From Aradus depressus (taxonomy: Eukaryota; Arthropoda; Insecta; Hemiptera; Aradidae): a DNA stretch of 64,000 nt. Below, piece after piece: positions 41,815 to 53,465 of this stretch; position 1 is the first letter of the stretch, and every line of letters starts with the position of its first letter. The DNA is taken from positions 6,448,001 to 6,512,000 of the forward strand of contig OY759214.1 of assembly GCA_963662175.1 (NCBI GenBank), read 5' to 3'. Both the position numbers and the translations under genes were made by a program. The notes under the pieces are model-generated. The model saw only the letters and a program-made list of their open reading frames with translations, was not told the DNA's origin and ran no database searches.

Positions 41815-42066
41815 CCCCCACGTAACTCCTTCTCTCCCCCCCCCCCCCCCCCCCCGTAACTCCTTCTCTCCCCCCCCCCCCCCCCGTAACTCCTTCTCTC
41901 CCCCCCCCCCCCCGTAACTCCTTCTCTCCCCCCCCCTCCCCCCCCCCAACTCCTTCTCTCCCCCCCCCTCCCCCCCCCCAACTCCTTCTCTCCCCCCCCC
42001 CCAACTCCTTCTCCCCCCCCCCCCCCCCCCCCCCCGTAACTCCTTCTCTCCCCCCCCACCCTCTCC
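41815..42066. repeat. C-run array, GTAACTCCTTCTCTC units
   Basis: About nine units of GTAACTCCTTCTCTC or CAACTCCTTCTCTC, each followed by 8 to 20 C (some with a T inside). The other strand is G-run after G-run. Long glycine-rich frames on the minus strand are artefacts. Confidence 0.85.
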
Positions 42067-42467
42067 CGATCAAGACCTGTATTGTATGTTGGACAATCCT
42101 TGAATGACCCTGCAAATTTAGTCAATAGAAAATGAGCCGTTTTCCCGTGAAACTCAAACATACACACAGAAATTGAACTACTGGTCTCTAAGGCATTCTC
42201 TCTAATAATAATTTCCTTTACACCCAATAAATTATTTCAGAAATTTCATGGAAAAAGATAAAATGAATTATTTATATTTAATAAAGATATGAAATTGGGG
42301 GAAATTAAATTGTCTTTTTACCCCTATAGTCAATTAATTTGCACTAAAGTGTGGTTTTATTGTCTTCATTTAACTTTGGAATCGTTCAAACTTCTAATCA
42401 TTCTTTGCAATTATAGTGGGATTTAATACAATAATAAAATCCCATCTGGAAATTGTTATAGGAATTT

Positions 42468-42472
<5 letters not shown>
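42067..42472. other. AT-rich stretch
   Basis: Nothing recognised. Confidence 0.4.
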
Positions 42473-42556
<84 letters not shown>

Positions 42557-42562
42557 TATATA
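42473..42562. repeat. (TA)n microsatellite
   Basis: Nearly 90 bases of TA with one C. Confidence 0.95.
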
Positions 42563-42860
42563 GGTGTATGCGTGCTTGCCTTCTGAACTCAAGATCGTGG
42601 CTTCGAAACCCGACCGAGGCTCTTAGTTTATTTTAAGCACGCCGTCCTTCGGATAGGACGTTAAGCGATGGTCCCGAGCCTGTACGATGTCAGATACTCG
42701 TTAAAGTCCACTTGCCCTAGGTGAATAAAAAGTTAGGGTAGGCAAAATTTAGAACTCCCATAGTAGAGTCGGGCTCATGCCCACTAGAGTGACATGAGAA
42801 GAGCGCTCTGGTAGTAGGCAATAAATATGACCTCGCCGTTAAAAGCGCGTGCATGAGTAA
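42563..42860 (+). repeat. SINE-A, long copy
   Basis: GTATGCGTGCTTGCCTTCTG head half, GTGGCTTCGAAACCCGACC B box, TTTAAGCACGCCGTCCTTC, all body blocks, and tail GCATGAG followed by TAATAA. The A box is replaced by the (TA)n tract. Confidence 0.8.
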
Positions 42861-42880
42861 TAATAATAACTAACTATATA

Positions 42881-43779
42881 TTGTGGTAAAAAAAAAGATT
42901 TGGTGTTAAATAAAACTAAATAAATAATAATTAGATAAATAATTAATAAAATTAAACAAATAATGAAAGATAATAATTAAATAAACAATAACAATAAATA
43001 ATAAAATTAAATAAATAAACAATAAGAATTACCACATTTCCTGTAGAAATTTTGTCTCTTTGGTCTTTTACTAAATTTTGATTTCTACAGTAATTTCCGA
43101 AAAGGGCCCTAAAAAAATATCAAAAGCTCAAAACGTGCAATTTTAAAGAAAGTGCACATATTTAAAAAAAAAATTCAATTAACAAACTTTACATTTGGAT
43201 TTTTACAGAGATGCCATTTTTATGATTTTTCAATAATATTAAATCTAATCCAAAGGTTTTCAAATTATCTTTCTTGGCCAACAGGGAAAATGAATAGAAT
43301 AGAATTTACGAGAACAAATATTGTGTTTATTTTCTTAAATCTACATTATTAAAATTAAAAACTAGACATTGAAACAAACAAAAATCAAAAGAAAAATCTT
43401 AAAAACTAAATTTTTGGAACTAATTCAATCTTTTTTTGTTTTATAATTTTGGCCATTCTTTAAAATTAAGTTATATATTTCTGGGCATATATCCTGTACA
43501 TATAAACAAACAACAGTACCTTCTTTGCGGATAAATTTCACCGTCAATTCACTTCAATTTACTTCTTCACAACCTAAGCCTAAACATCACTGTCCGTCTT
43601 CACTCAGTCCGTCTCTATTCCACACACTAAAAAAACAGCTAATGGCCGTGTTTTTTTGTTTTTTTTTACTCATTTGTTTTAAAAGAAATTTGTTTTTTTA
43701 TAGAAAAATAAATATAATTAATTTTTTAATATTAATAATTTAATCAGTTTAATATGTGTATTTTTTTTATACATCACAA
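42881..43779 (+). mobile_element. Family T element, copy 4
   Basis: TTGTGGTAAAA start, TTATACATCACAA end, TATATA on both sides. Landmarks TTTCCTGTAGAAATT, TTCTACAGTAATTTCCG, ATCCAAAGG, GGCCAACAGGGAAAATG. Confidence 0.6.
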
Positions 43780-44249
43780 TATATATATAAAATTATAGCA
43801 TTGATCTTCTTCATTGATCCTTCTCTCCAGGCGAATTTGGTTGGAAATCAATTTGGACCTATGGAATACTTTCTTCTTTCGAAGATCGCTCGGTTTGTGA
43901 TATGTAAGCCGTCGATTGAAACACATATTTTTAAACGTTTCCTTGATTTACCCAGAAAACGGTTCCTTCTAGCAGCCACTTTGTAACAGCCTAGTTGAGG
44001 GACGAAGCCTGCGGATTTGGTCTACCTGCACCTAGTACCTGTGTTAAATAAAGTGACTAACTCATCTCATCACTCTTACTCCGTTTCAAAAACATTCATC
44101 ACCCTCTTCGATTTAAAGGTTAGTTTTGAAAAATAGACAGCTTAGATTAGCAACTATTGGAAAGCTGCCTGATGGCCTGGTTCCCAAAAAAATGTGCTCG
44201 TCCATCCGTTATTTCTTTTTTCTTCCTCAGATACAGGAAGTATTGGATG
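43780..44249. other. Unassigned stretch
   Basis: 43870-43990 echoes the repeat at 37.5 kb. No gene. Confidence 0.3.
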
Positions 44250-44750
44250 AAGTTATAAAATCGATCAGCAATTCGATTTATATCGATACATTCACACATT
44301 TGTGTTGTCCCCCCTTCCCTTATCCTACTCTCCTCTCAGGCCGAATTGACCGCAAATCAATAGGTGCTGTCGTTATGGCGTTCTTGTGTTAATAAATTTA
44401 TTATATCAGCAGTTATTAAAGTTTTTGAATTAAGACTCTACACTAATCCTCCTCCCATTTGATTTGGCTGAAAATCGATAATTGTTGGTCTTGCAGGGTT
44501 TTAAACACAAAAAAATCGAAAAAAATCGATATATTCGTTCTATTGGCAGTTATTAGAGTTTTTATATTAAGTCTTCCCCTTAATTCCCCTTTCCTTTAGG
44601 TCGATTTGGCTGAAAAAACAATATGTTCGTTAGAGGGTTCTGAGTTCACATATAAAATTTCGTATCGATACATTTATTCTATCGGGAGGTATCGTGTTCA
44701 AAACCATACAGAGATTTTTTTTCATATTACGAATCTAGAGGTCGGAAAAC
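44250..44750 (-). repeat. Family R copy, minus strand
   Basis: GGCTGAAAATCGATAATTG, TATCGATACATTTATTC and TATCGTGTTCAAAACCATAC blocks, with three sub-repeats. Confidence 0.55.
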
Positions 44751-44754
44751 ATGA

Positions 44755-44915
44755 GCTCGGGACTATCGCTAAACGTCCCATCCGTAGGACGGCGTGCTTA
44801 AGTTTATTTTACCTCCCAGATAAAATAAGCTAAGGGCTTCGGCCGGGTTTCGAATCCACGTTCTTGAGCTCAGAAGGCAAGCACGCATACCACTGAGCTA
44901 CCGGCGCCCTCGCAA
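44755..44915 (-). repeat. SINE-A 5' part with good head
   Basis: On the minus strand GGGCGCCGGTAGCTCAGTGG (A box), GTGGATTCGAAACCCGGCC (B box), then body to GCCGTCCTACGGATGGGACG. Truncated at 3'. Confidence 0.8.
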
Positions 44916-45957
44916 TAGATAATATACAAACAGGTTGCATAGAATCAACAAGATTCTCCAATTTCAAACAGAGCCCCCTCACGACCTATAGACTTACTAA
45001 ATACACGCAACCCGGTATCTTAGTGCTATGAACACATGTTTTTTCCGGTTCAAAATTTCCCATCTTCTATCTTTTCAATGTCTACTTCCCCAGATATAAT
45101 AAGTGTAATGTAACATATGGTGATATTATTAATATAAATCTCTTTTATTAATATAAATCCCTAGAAGATAATACGTGGAGCTTCCTGATAAATCTGTACC
45201 ATTAATATTCTGGATGAGTAATGGGATCTCGCGTCCTTGAGCTCAAGTATTCCTAATTTTTGGATCTTTCTGGTCATTTTTCATTTTTGAAAATTGATTT
45301 CCCATAACTAATAATTATAGTTATGGGAAATCAATTAAATTTATTTTAATATATTCAGATATTTTAAAACGAATTTGATTGAAAGTTTAAATATAGGTAT
45401 GTGATTCGATAGCAGGTATCATTATATGAAAATGATTACGCAGGCGTGTAATACTTTTTTTTCTGCGTTTTATTACCCCAGCTAAACGGAGTATAGGGGA
45501 AGTTATGTATCGGCCAGAAATTCAATGGTGAGTTCTTGTTTCTGTCAGTGTATGAGTATGAGAAGACGATAACTCCCGATAGAATGTATGTATCGACTGG
45601 AATTTATTTTCGATTTACCTGAAAACGATTAGTTCTATCGAAAAATTGGTTCCTATCAAAACTGATCGTTATTAAATTTCCAATCGCTATTATGCCCTGA
45701 GATTTGAGATAAGCCCGTTAAATCCTAAAGTTACAGCACCCCAAAAAAAGGAAAATAAATATTCTTAGGAAATATTTGAAAGTTAAGTTTAAATTGTAAA
45801 GCACACAAATGAATTTCAAATATACATATTTTTATTAACTACCAATAATAAAAATATGTATATTTGAAATTCATTGGTATGCTATAATTATTATAGTTAC
45901 GGGAAATCAATTAAAATTATTTTAATATATTCAGACTGAAAAGACAAGAAATGAACA
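44916..45957. other. Unassigned stretch with hairpins and an R scrap
   Basis: Two hairpins (45302-45330, 45785-45860) and a direct repeat of about 43 bases (TATAGTTATGGGAAATCAAT at 45314 and 45894). R start block TAAACGGAGTATAGGGGAAG at 45482. Confidence 0.4.
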
Positions 45958-46250
45958 GACGTTATAAACTTTACTAAAACAAAACGACTTATACTCAAAC
46001 TTATGTGGACTTACGGACTTGAACTTAGTGGTTCTGCCAAGGCTTCCAATCTCCAGCGCATCCAATCCCTTCAATCCAAAATCCTTCGTAAAATAGCCAA
46101 TGCTCCTTATTAGGTCTCCAACAAAACTCTTCACACCGTCCTTAACATTTACATTTTGTCACTGAAGTCGCTAAATCCAAATACAAAAAAGTATTTTCCC
46201 TTCTTAGTTCCCACAATAATCCTCTAGTCCGTGCCCTCCATTCTGCCATA
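45958..46250 (+). pseudogene. Jockey-type LINE C-terminal relic
   Basis: The frame reads KRLILKLMWTYGLELSGSAK, SNLQRIQSLQSKILRKIANA, then P, Y, a stop, VSNKTLHTVL. In another frame it continues VTEVAKSKYKKVFSLLSSHN and PLVRALH. This is the classic end of a Jockey-type reverse transcriptase protein (the WTYG-E-G-A...IQ-x-QSK-LR...APW-V-N region and the later HPNPL). One stop and one frameshift break it. The rest of the element was not found nearby. Confidence 0.75.
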
Positions 46251-46357
46251 CTTATACAGATCATTGAGACACATATAATTTCCATATACCCAGTAATATC
46301 AGTATGTGATCTGTACAAAGGTTGTTGGTATAAGAAATTTCCGTAATGACCACATCT

Positions 46358-46359
46358 TC

Positions 46360-46410
<51 letters not shown>

Positions 46411-46416
46411 TTTTTG
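46358..46416. repeat. (TA)n and poly-T
   Basis: TA tract 46360-46401 with one G, followed by 13 T. Confidence 0.9.
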
Positions 46417-46914
46417 TAAATGGCATACCTCGGTTTCTAAATGAACGTAGAAGAACGTTTTATAGCTCAAATTAAAGAAAACGAACGATATAATCTGTTT
46501 CTGAACGATAATGAAAAAATCGTTCACATATTTAGTGGGCCTTTATAAGATCAACAGTTTTTTTTTATTTTTTCAGAAAATATTTTAGTATAAAATATTT
46601 ATAATGGATGACATTTTACCGGAAGTTGGCCTGTAGGATCTTCAACTCAATTTTCTTCTATCAAGTAGGATCACTATTTTTTGATGAAATCTTAAACGTA
46701 TATATTCATAATTAACGTTTCAGAAGGTCTCTGCAACATTCGCTAATTTGAAAATGTTACGTACCTACTTCTCACCGGTAAGAAATTTGATCAGTTTTTT
46801 AATCAAACACAAAACGGCTGGGTTATACTAAAAACCGGTACTAAAAACTGATTGTTTTTTTTTTCCGACGAAAGGCTTTTTTTTTTTCTGTTAATTCGAA
46901 GTTCGACCAATACG
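46417..46914. other. AT-rich stretch
   Basis: Nothing recognised. Confidence 0.4.
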
Positions 46915-47590
46915 CAAAACGACCAATTAATTTTTCGCGAAATCTGCCCAAGGAAAAGTGGGGTTCTGAAATAGGAAGTTCAACAATAAAATGTTATAAC
47001 TACCGATGTAATGAATGTATCGACATGAAATTGTATATGCAAATATAAAACTCTATAAGAAAAGCACCTAACAATTGTCAGTGAAATCGGTCGAAGGGAA
47101 GGAGTGGATCAGAGAAGGGAAGGAGGGGATTAAAGAAGGGAATCAGAGAAGGGTAGGAGGGGATCAAAGAAGGGAAAGAGGGGATTAGAGAAGAGAAGGA
47201 GGGGATCAAAGAAGGGAAGGAGAGGATCAGAGAAGGGAATGAGGGGATCAGAAAAAGGAAGGAGGGAATATGAGAAGGGAAGGAGGGGGATCAGAGAAGA
47301 GAAGGAGGGGATCAGAGAAGGGAAGGAGGGGATCAGAGAAGAGAAGGAGGGGGATCAGAGAAGAGAAGGAGGGGATCACAGAAGGGAAGGAGGGGATCAG
47401 AGAAGGGAAGGAGGGGATCAGAGAAGGGAAGGAGGGGTTCAGAGAAGAGAAGGAGGGGATCACAGAAGGGAAGGAGGGGATATGAGAAAGGAAGAAAGGA
47501 ATTAGAGAAGGGAAGGAGTGGATCAGAGAAGGGAAGGAGGGGATTAGAGAAGGGCAGGAGAAGATATGAGAAGGGAAGGGGGGATGTCGA
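46915..47590 (+). repeat. Family R copy with expanded purine array
   Basis: Begins with R blocks (GTATCGACATGAAATTGTAT, GTCAGTGAAATCGGTCGAAG). From 47095 to 47580 the segment GGGATCAGAGAAGGGAAGGA is repeated about 20 times with a period near 23 bases and many small variants, all purines except the T and C of ATCAG. Other R copies have one version of this segment at the same place. Confidence 0.8.
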
Positions 47591-48045
47591 TAAATTCATT
47601 ACATCGGCAGATTATTGGTTTTGAAGCCCTTCGGCCTATATCGCTGAAGTATGAAAGGTTATGTCCTCAATGGAATTTGATTTCAAAAATTTAATTTAAT
47701 ATCGATAAATTGAGCTGAGCCCGCTCTGATGCCCCCGTTCCCTATTACCGGATTCCGCTGAAAATTTACATGTGTCGTCGTTGTGGGGTTTTTAATTCAC
47801 ATATGAAAAATTACATTCATTACAAGACAAGTTATTACAGTTTTTGAGTTAAGCCTCTTCCCTAATCCCCCCCTTCTTTTTGATCAATTTGGCTGAAAAT
47901 CAAGAGGTGTCGTCGTTTGAGGGTTCTGGATTCACATATAATGTTTCGTGTTGATTCATACTATCAGGAGTTACGGTATGTACTCACGTACACACACACA
48001 TACAGAGATTTTTTTTCATATTTAGAATCTGGAGGTCGGAATTCT
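47591..48045 (-). repeat. Family R copy, minus strand, head to head
   Basis: TTACATCGGCAGATTATTGG, GATTCCGCTGAAAATTTAC and TTGGCTGAAAATCAAGAGG blocks. Directly abuts the plus-strand copy. Confidence 0.6.
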
Positions 48046-48103
48046 CTACATATAGGCAGTGAACTGTGGCACGGAACCCGCACATGTTAAAAATATATCC
48101 TGA

Positions 48104-49793
48104 ATGTTCCATTCATTAGAAGGACAGGATGGGACGGAGTGCAGGGGTGGTGGCTCACTAGGACAGACCACTTCCACTCTGGTGTGTCTCCCGCTATTCG
48201 CATACTCCGGAGTGTGTTCCATCCATCTCCCTGTCTTCTGTGTACTTCCTGAGCACCCCCTTCCATCCTCTCATGTTCCATTTATTAGAAGGACAGGGTG
48301 GGACGGATTGCAGGAGTGGTGGCTCACTAGGACAGACCACTTCCACTCTGGTGTGTCTCCCGCTATTCGCATACTCCGGAGTGTGTTCCATCCATCTCCA
48401 TGTCTTCTGTGTACTTCCTGAGCTCCCCTTCCATCCTCTCATGTTCCATTCATTAGAAGGACAGGGTGGGACGGAGTGCAGGGGTGGTGGCTCACTAGGA
48501 CAGACCACTTCCACTCTGGTGTGTCTCCCGCTATTCGCATACTCCGGAGTGTGTTCCATCCATCTCCCTGTCTTCTGTGTACTTCCTGAGCACCCCCTTC
48601 CATCCTCTCATGTTCCATTTATTAGAAGGACAGGGTGGGACGGATTGCAGGAGTGGTGGCTCACTAGGACAGACCACTTCCACTCTGGTGTGTCTCCCGC
48701 TATTCGCATACTCCGGAGTGTGTTCCACCCATCTCCCTGTCTTCTGTGTACTTCCTGAGCACCCCCTTCCATCCTCTCATGTTCCATTTATTAGAAGGAC
48801 AGGGTGGGACGGATTGCAGGAGTGGTGGCTCACTAGGACAGACCACTTCCACTCTGGTGTGTCTCCCGCTATTCGCATACTCCGGAGTGTGTTCCACCCA
48901 TCTCCCTGTCTTCTGTGTACTTCCTGAGCACCCCCTTCCATCCTCTCATGTTCCATTTATTAGAAGGACAGGGTGGGACGGATTGCAGGAGTGGTGGCTC
49001 ACTAGGACAGACCACTTCCACTCTGGTGTGTCTCCCGCTATTCGCATACTCCGGAGTGTGTTCCATCCATCTCCCTGTCTTCTGTGTACTTCCTGAGCAC
49101 CCCCTTCCATCCTCTCATGTTCCATTTATAAGAAGGACAGGGTGGGACGGATTGCAGGAGTGGTGGCTCACTAGGACAGACCACTTCCACTCTGGTGTGT
49201 CTCCCGCTATTCGCATACTCCGGAGTGTGTTCCATCCATCTCCCTGTCTTCTGTGTACTTCCTGAGCACCCCCTTCCATCCTCTCATGTTCCATTTATTA
49301 GAAGGACAGGGTGGGACGGATTGCAGGAGTGGTGGCTCACTAGGACAGACCACTTCCACTCTGGTGTGTCTCCCGTTATTCGCATACTCCGGAGTGTGTT
49401 CCATCCATCTCCCTGTCTTCTGTGTACTTCCTGAGCTCCCCTTCCATCCTCTCATGTTCCATTCATTAGAAGGACGGGGTGGGACGGAGTGCAGGAGTGG
49501 TGGCTCACTAGGACAGACCACTTCCACTCTGGTGTGTCTCCCGTTATTCGCATGCTCCGGAGTGTGTTCCATCCATCTCCCTGTCTTCTGTGTACTTCCT
49601 GAGCTCCCCTTCCATCCTCTCATGTTCCATTCATTAGAAGGACAGGGTGGGACGGAGTGCAGGAGTGGTGGCTCACTAGGACAGACCACTTCCACTCTGG
49701 TGTGTCTCCCGCTATCCGCATACTCCGGAGCGTGTTCCATCCATCTCACTGTCTTCTGTGTACTTCCTGAGCACCCCCTTCCATCCTCTCACG
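48104..49793. repeat. 169-bp minisatellite, about ten copies
   Basis: Units start with CATGTTCCATTTATTAGAAG at spacings of 168 or 169 (48577, 48746, 48915 mark one phase). Units are nearly identical, with G/T, T/C and one-base length differences. Because 169 is not a multiple of three, the long overlapping frames on both strands shift from unit to unit and are not proteins. GC content is higher than in the flanks. A diverged GGACAGGATG phrase at 22190 may be related. Confidence 0.92.
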
Positions 49794-50119
49794 TTTCTTC
49801 GGTTTACAGTTGCAAACAACCATGTACATGACATTTATGAAATTTAGTGTCTGCAGCAGAAGTTGCCAAGATATTATCCCTTACAGAGTTGTAATATTTA
49901 TATTTGCTCACATAGACATTATTTAATGTAAAATTAACAAGAATATTTTCTTTAAATCTTACTTATGGCGTTTTGGATTCAGGAGTTGTGTTCACACACA
50001 CAGAGGATTTTTTTTTTTTCATTTTTGGAATCAGGGCTTTGGAAACATGAATTTGCGGTGAAAACTGGCGCAGCTGGAGAAGTGCAATGTAAGTTGTCTC
50101 TAAACTATTGTTAGACTTC
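49794..50119. other. Unassigned stretch
   Basis: No gene. 50020-50060 shows R-like wording. Confidence 0.35.
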
Positions 50120-50600
50120 AAAAAAAGGAGGTGAATCACCGGCAATGTACTTCCCCAACACAAATCAATCTCTCTACCTCCAAAATCAATTTAATCTCCA
50201 TGATCAATTGATCGTTTGAGCTAAAAATCAATAGCTGACTTACATAGGGGCTTCTGAATCCTCACACTAAATTGTGTGTCGATATATTCTTTATATCGGC
50301 AATTATTGGGGTTTTTGACTTGCTCTGATCCGACTCTTCCCTTCGGCCGATTTGGCTGAAAATCCGTAGATGTCGTTCTTATGAGGTTCTGGGTACACTT
50401 ATAAAATTTCTTGTCAATATATTTGTTATATGGGGACGTATCCTGTTCACAGGCGTACATAGAAAAATGTATTTTAAATTTTTTGGATTTTGGGATCTGA
50501 AATCATAAAATTTCAGTGAAAGCTCCACATCGAATTTCTGACCGATTACATAACTTCCCCTATACTACGTAGAGCTGGGTAAGTAAAACATTTTAACGGT
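50120..50600 (-). repeat. Family R copy, minus strand
   Basis: Starts GAATCACCGGCAATGTACTT and ends ATAACTTCCCCTATACTACG, so both R ends are present. Interior has two sub-repeats. About 480 bases in this copy. Confidence 0.65.
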
Positions 50601-51109
50601 TCAATATCTGAATATAATAAATTAAATTCCTGAAGACTCGTAAATAAATTTTAATTTTCACAAGTCCTTCTATCTCAAAAACCGTTGTGTTGAACGCCTG
50701 TTGTAATTGCAAGATGCAACTCAACAATCTGCAATAAACCTGCAATATGATGGTCGGGATTCACTCGGCTTCGGACCATAAATGATAAATAGCGATAAAT
50801 TGCTTCTAGATTAGTGCCGATAACTTTTGTTGTCCCTCAACCGATCCAGTCAGCTTCCTTAATATTTTAAATTTTCATAAATAAATTCCCCCCCCCCCCC
50901 CCTCCCCCCCACACAACCCCTCATATTAGCAACACTGTTATTGTCTCTCTTCATATTGGTCAAGTCCTCTCCAGACACCTCCAAGAACATCTGGTATCCC
51001 ATCATTAAGGAGAATGACAAGAAGTCAGTTCATATCGTCACTCTCTATCGCAAATATACCTGCCCTCCAGTGTAACTTAACAATATGCCAACCGTTCAAA
51101 CACGACATC
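50601..51109. other. Unassigned stretch with a poly-C run
   Basis: C-run 50887-50910. Nothing coding. Confidence 0.4.
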
Positions 51110-51490
51110 CACTCTCTAGGTCCCCCGCCTCCATTACATCGGCAGGTTGGGGTTGTGGAGTTGAGCCCCTCTGATCTCCCCTTCCCTTCTGCCGATTTTG
51201 CGAAACATTAAAAGATGATGTCTCTTGTGATTTTTAATTTATATTTGAAATTTTCTGTCGATATATTCATTTCAACCATAGTTATTAGGGTTTTTGTGTT
51301 AAGTCTTTCCCCCGTATAACGCCAGCCTGATTTGTCTGCAAAAATCAATCGGTGTCCTCGTTATGGGGGGTGCTTAGTTACACAAACACATTTTTTTTAT
51401 TTATTTTTTTTTTTTTTATTCGGAAAATATGAAATATTGGTGAAAATTCATTACTTCTTATAGCTGGGAATAAAATATATAATACAGAAG
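51110..51490 (-). repeat. Family R fragment, minus strand
   Basis: TTACATCGGCAGGTTGGG, CTGCCGATTTTGCG-like and GTCGATATATTCATTTC blocks. Confidence 0.5.
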
Positions 51491-52123
51491 AAAGAGGAGA
51501 AAAAAAAAGAAGGGAAAAATAGGAAGAAGGGTAAATAATAATAATAAAAAAATACAAGTAAAAAAAAAAGAAAAAAAAAGGCTATAGTTCACTTATAAGT
51601 ATACTTATTATCTATATTTATTTATTTTTTGCTTATTATTCATATCTATATGAGGTATGTGTGTATGAGTATATATGTATATTCTGTTGAATGCATGTTT
51701 CTGTAAATATGCTTATGTATTCCCGTGTCTATATCTTTACTGTTACTGCTGTTTGTTTATTCTTATATTTATTGTTATTGTTACTCTTTGTTTTATTTTT
51801 ATTTATTTTATTTTTTTCTCACTATTAGTTTATTTATTTCCACTGACTAGTATGAATGCATCATGTGAAAAAATAATAATAAAGAAATATCGAATTGGAC
51901 CATGACCTTAAAATTGTACAGATACAGATTTGCCACTTTTTTTTTTTTTTTTTTTTTTTTTCTTCTAATCATCAAGCTTGATACGCCAAATATATTGGAT
52001 AGATGACCTTTGCTGTTTTGCGTCCTTAAACTCCAAATCCTATCCTATCCTAATACAGAAACAAATTATCGAGGTATTCAAAGCAACAAAAACGAATTAT
52101 AATTAAGAATATATTATACATAT
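51491..52123. other. Simple-sequence-rich stretch with a possible LINE tail
   Basis: A-rich, T-rich and (TTTAT) runs, a T-run of 27 at 51937-51961, and AATCCTATCCTATCC at 52037-52051, which looks like a LINE 3' tail. No coding part. Confidence 0.35.
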
Positions 52124-52360
52124 TTGCGGGTTTGAGACCCGGTCGAGGCTCTTAGGATTTTTCTCTGGGAAGTGAAAAAATCTTGAGAATGCCGTCCTTC
52201 TGATGAGACTTTGAGCGATACTCCCGAGCCTGAGCTGTGTGAATAAACCGGAACTCGATCAGAACAAACCTTGGTAAGGAAAATTTAGGACTCTCACAGT
52301 AGAGTCGGGCTCACGTCCATGAGAGTGACTAAAGAGCGCTCTGGTAGTAGGTGATATGTA
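52124..52360 (+). repeat. SINE-A copy
   Basis: GCGGGTTTGAGACCCGGTCG (B box), GAGAATGCCGTCCTTC, AGAGTCGGGCTCACGTCC, GTAGTAGGTGATATG. Confidence 0.7.
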
Positions 52361-53162
52361 GGTTAAACCTTGGCCACAATAACTAACTATTATACATGTA
52401 AAAAAATGTAAATTTATATTTCCCGAAACTGCCCCAAGTGTGAGAGTGTGTTGTAATCTGTCAGAAATCCAAGTTGAATATGTTGGGTTTCATGTTTCCA
52501 CTGTACTTCCTCAGCTTGAATTTATCAAGTAAGTTTTCGCTCTCGCTCTAAAACCAATCAACCGATTTTAAGATCCTGGGGAATTCTGAATCCTCAAATG
52601 AAATTTCTTGTCGATAATTCATTACACCGGCAGTGATCTATTGACAGAAACATAGTGGAAATTTAATTTAATATAAATATTTAGTTTCAACTAATGTATC
52701 GATTTTCTCGATGTCTCCAAGTGTCAGTCGATGGCAAGCTAAGAGAAAATCTGTTCAAAGGTAATACCTACCTATATGGGCGAGAGGAATTGGAATCAGT
52801 TAATGAACCTCCTGTTCCTCGGTAACTCTTATTTCACGAACGACTTACCAGCTTAAGATTATGTTGAAAAATAATGTGAAGGAAATTTGTAAAAATACCA
52901 AGGTCTAGAGATAGATAGAGAAAGAGAGAGAGCTACCTTGGTAACTGTTGCTATCAACAAAATAAAACATTAATTTGAAAGGATGTGTAAAAGAAACTCA
53001 ACGGAGCGAGTACATAACTAAATAACAACCGTTAATAACAGTCAGTAACTGTAATTGGGAAAGAAGTTATTGGGAACTGATTCCGGAGACAGAACCAATG
53101 GGAAGTGAGACACGGCATGTCTTCCTGGGATCTCCCAAACTTCCTAGGAACAAAGATATTGT
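52361..53162. other. Unassigned stretch with an R fragment
   Basis: 52430-52660 carries degenerate R blocks. (GA)n near 52915-52930. No gene. Confidence 0.35.
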
Positions 53163-53385
53163 GGTTTGATGTTTTATGATGATAGTATCATTATTAAATG
53201 TTTTATGATGATAGTATTATTAAAATAACATAACATAATGATATTTTATGATGATAGTATCATTATAACATAACGTATCATAAAATAACATAAAGTATGA
53301 TAAAATAACATAACGTATCATTATTAAGATAACATAACATAATGATGTTTTATGATGATAGTATCATTATTAAAATAACAAAACT
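53163..53385. repeat. Irregular tandem repeat of TTTTATGATGATAGTATC
   Basis: TTTTATGATGATAGTATCAT recurs at about 53170, 53199, 53244 and 53346, mixed with ATAACATAACGTATCATAAA. Contains the palindrome ATGATA/TATCAT. Confidence 0.75.
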
Positions 53386-53465
53386 GTGAATCACCCGCAA
53401 TGTACTTCCCCTAGCACGAATTAACCAACTTTTACTACATGTATTCTTTATAACTATTCCTTCTG

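Noticed and set aside
41781..42227. Minus-strand glycine-rich protein of 148 codons
   Set aside because: It is the translation of the C-run array. Composition is entirely explained by homopolymer runs.
47239..47599. Charged repeat proteins across 47.2-47.6 kb on both strands
   Set aside because: Products of the 23-base purine array. No stable frame and no non-repeat part.
48240..49831. Overlapping open frames of 116-192 codons on both strands
   Set aside because: They are translations of the 169-bp minisatellite. The unit length is not a multiple of three, both strands are open, and there is no domain.
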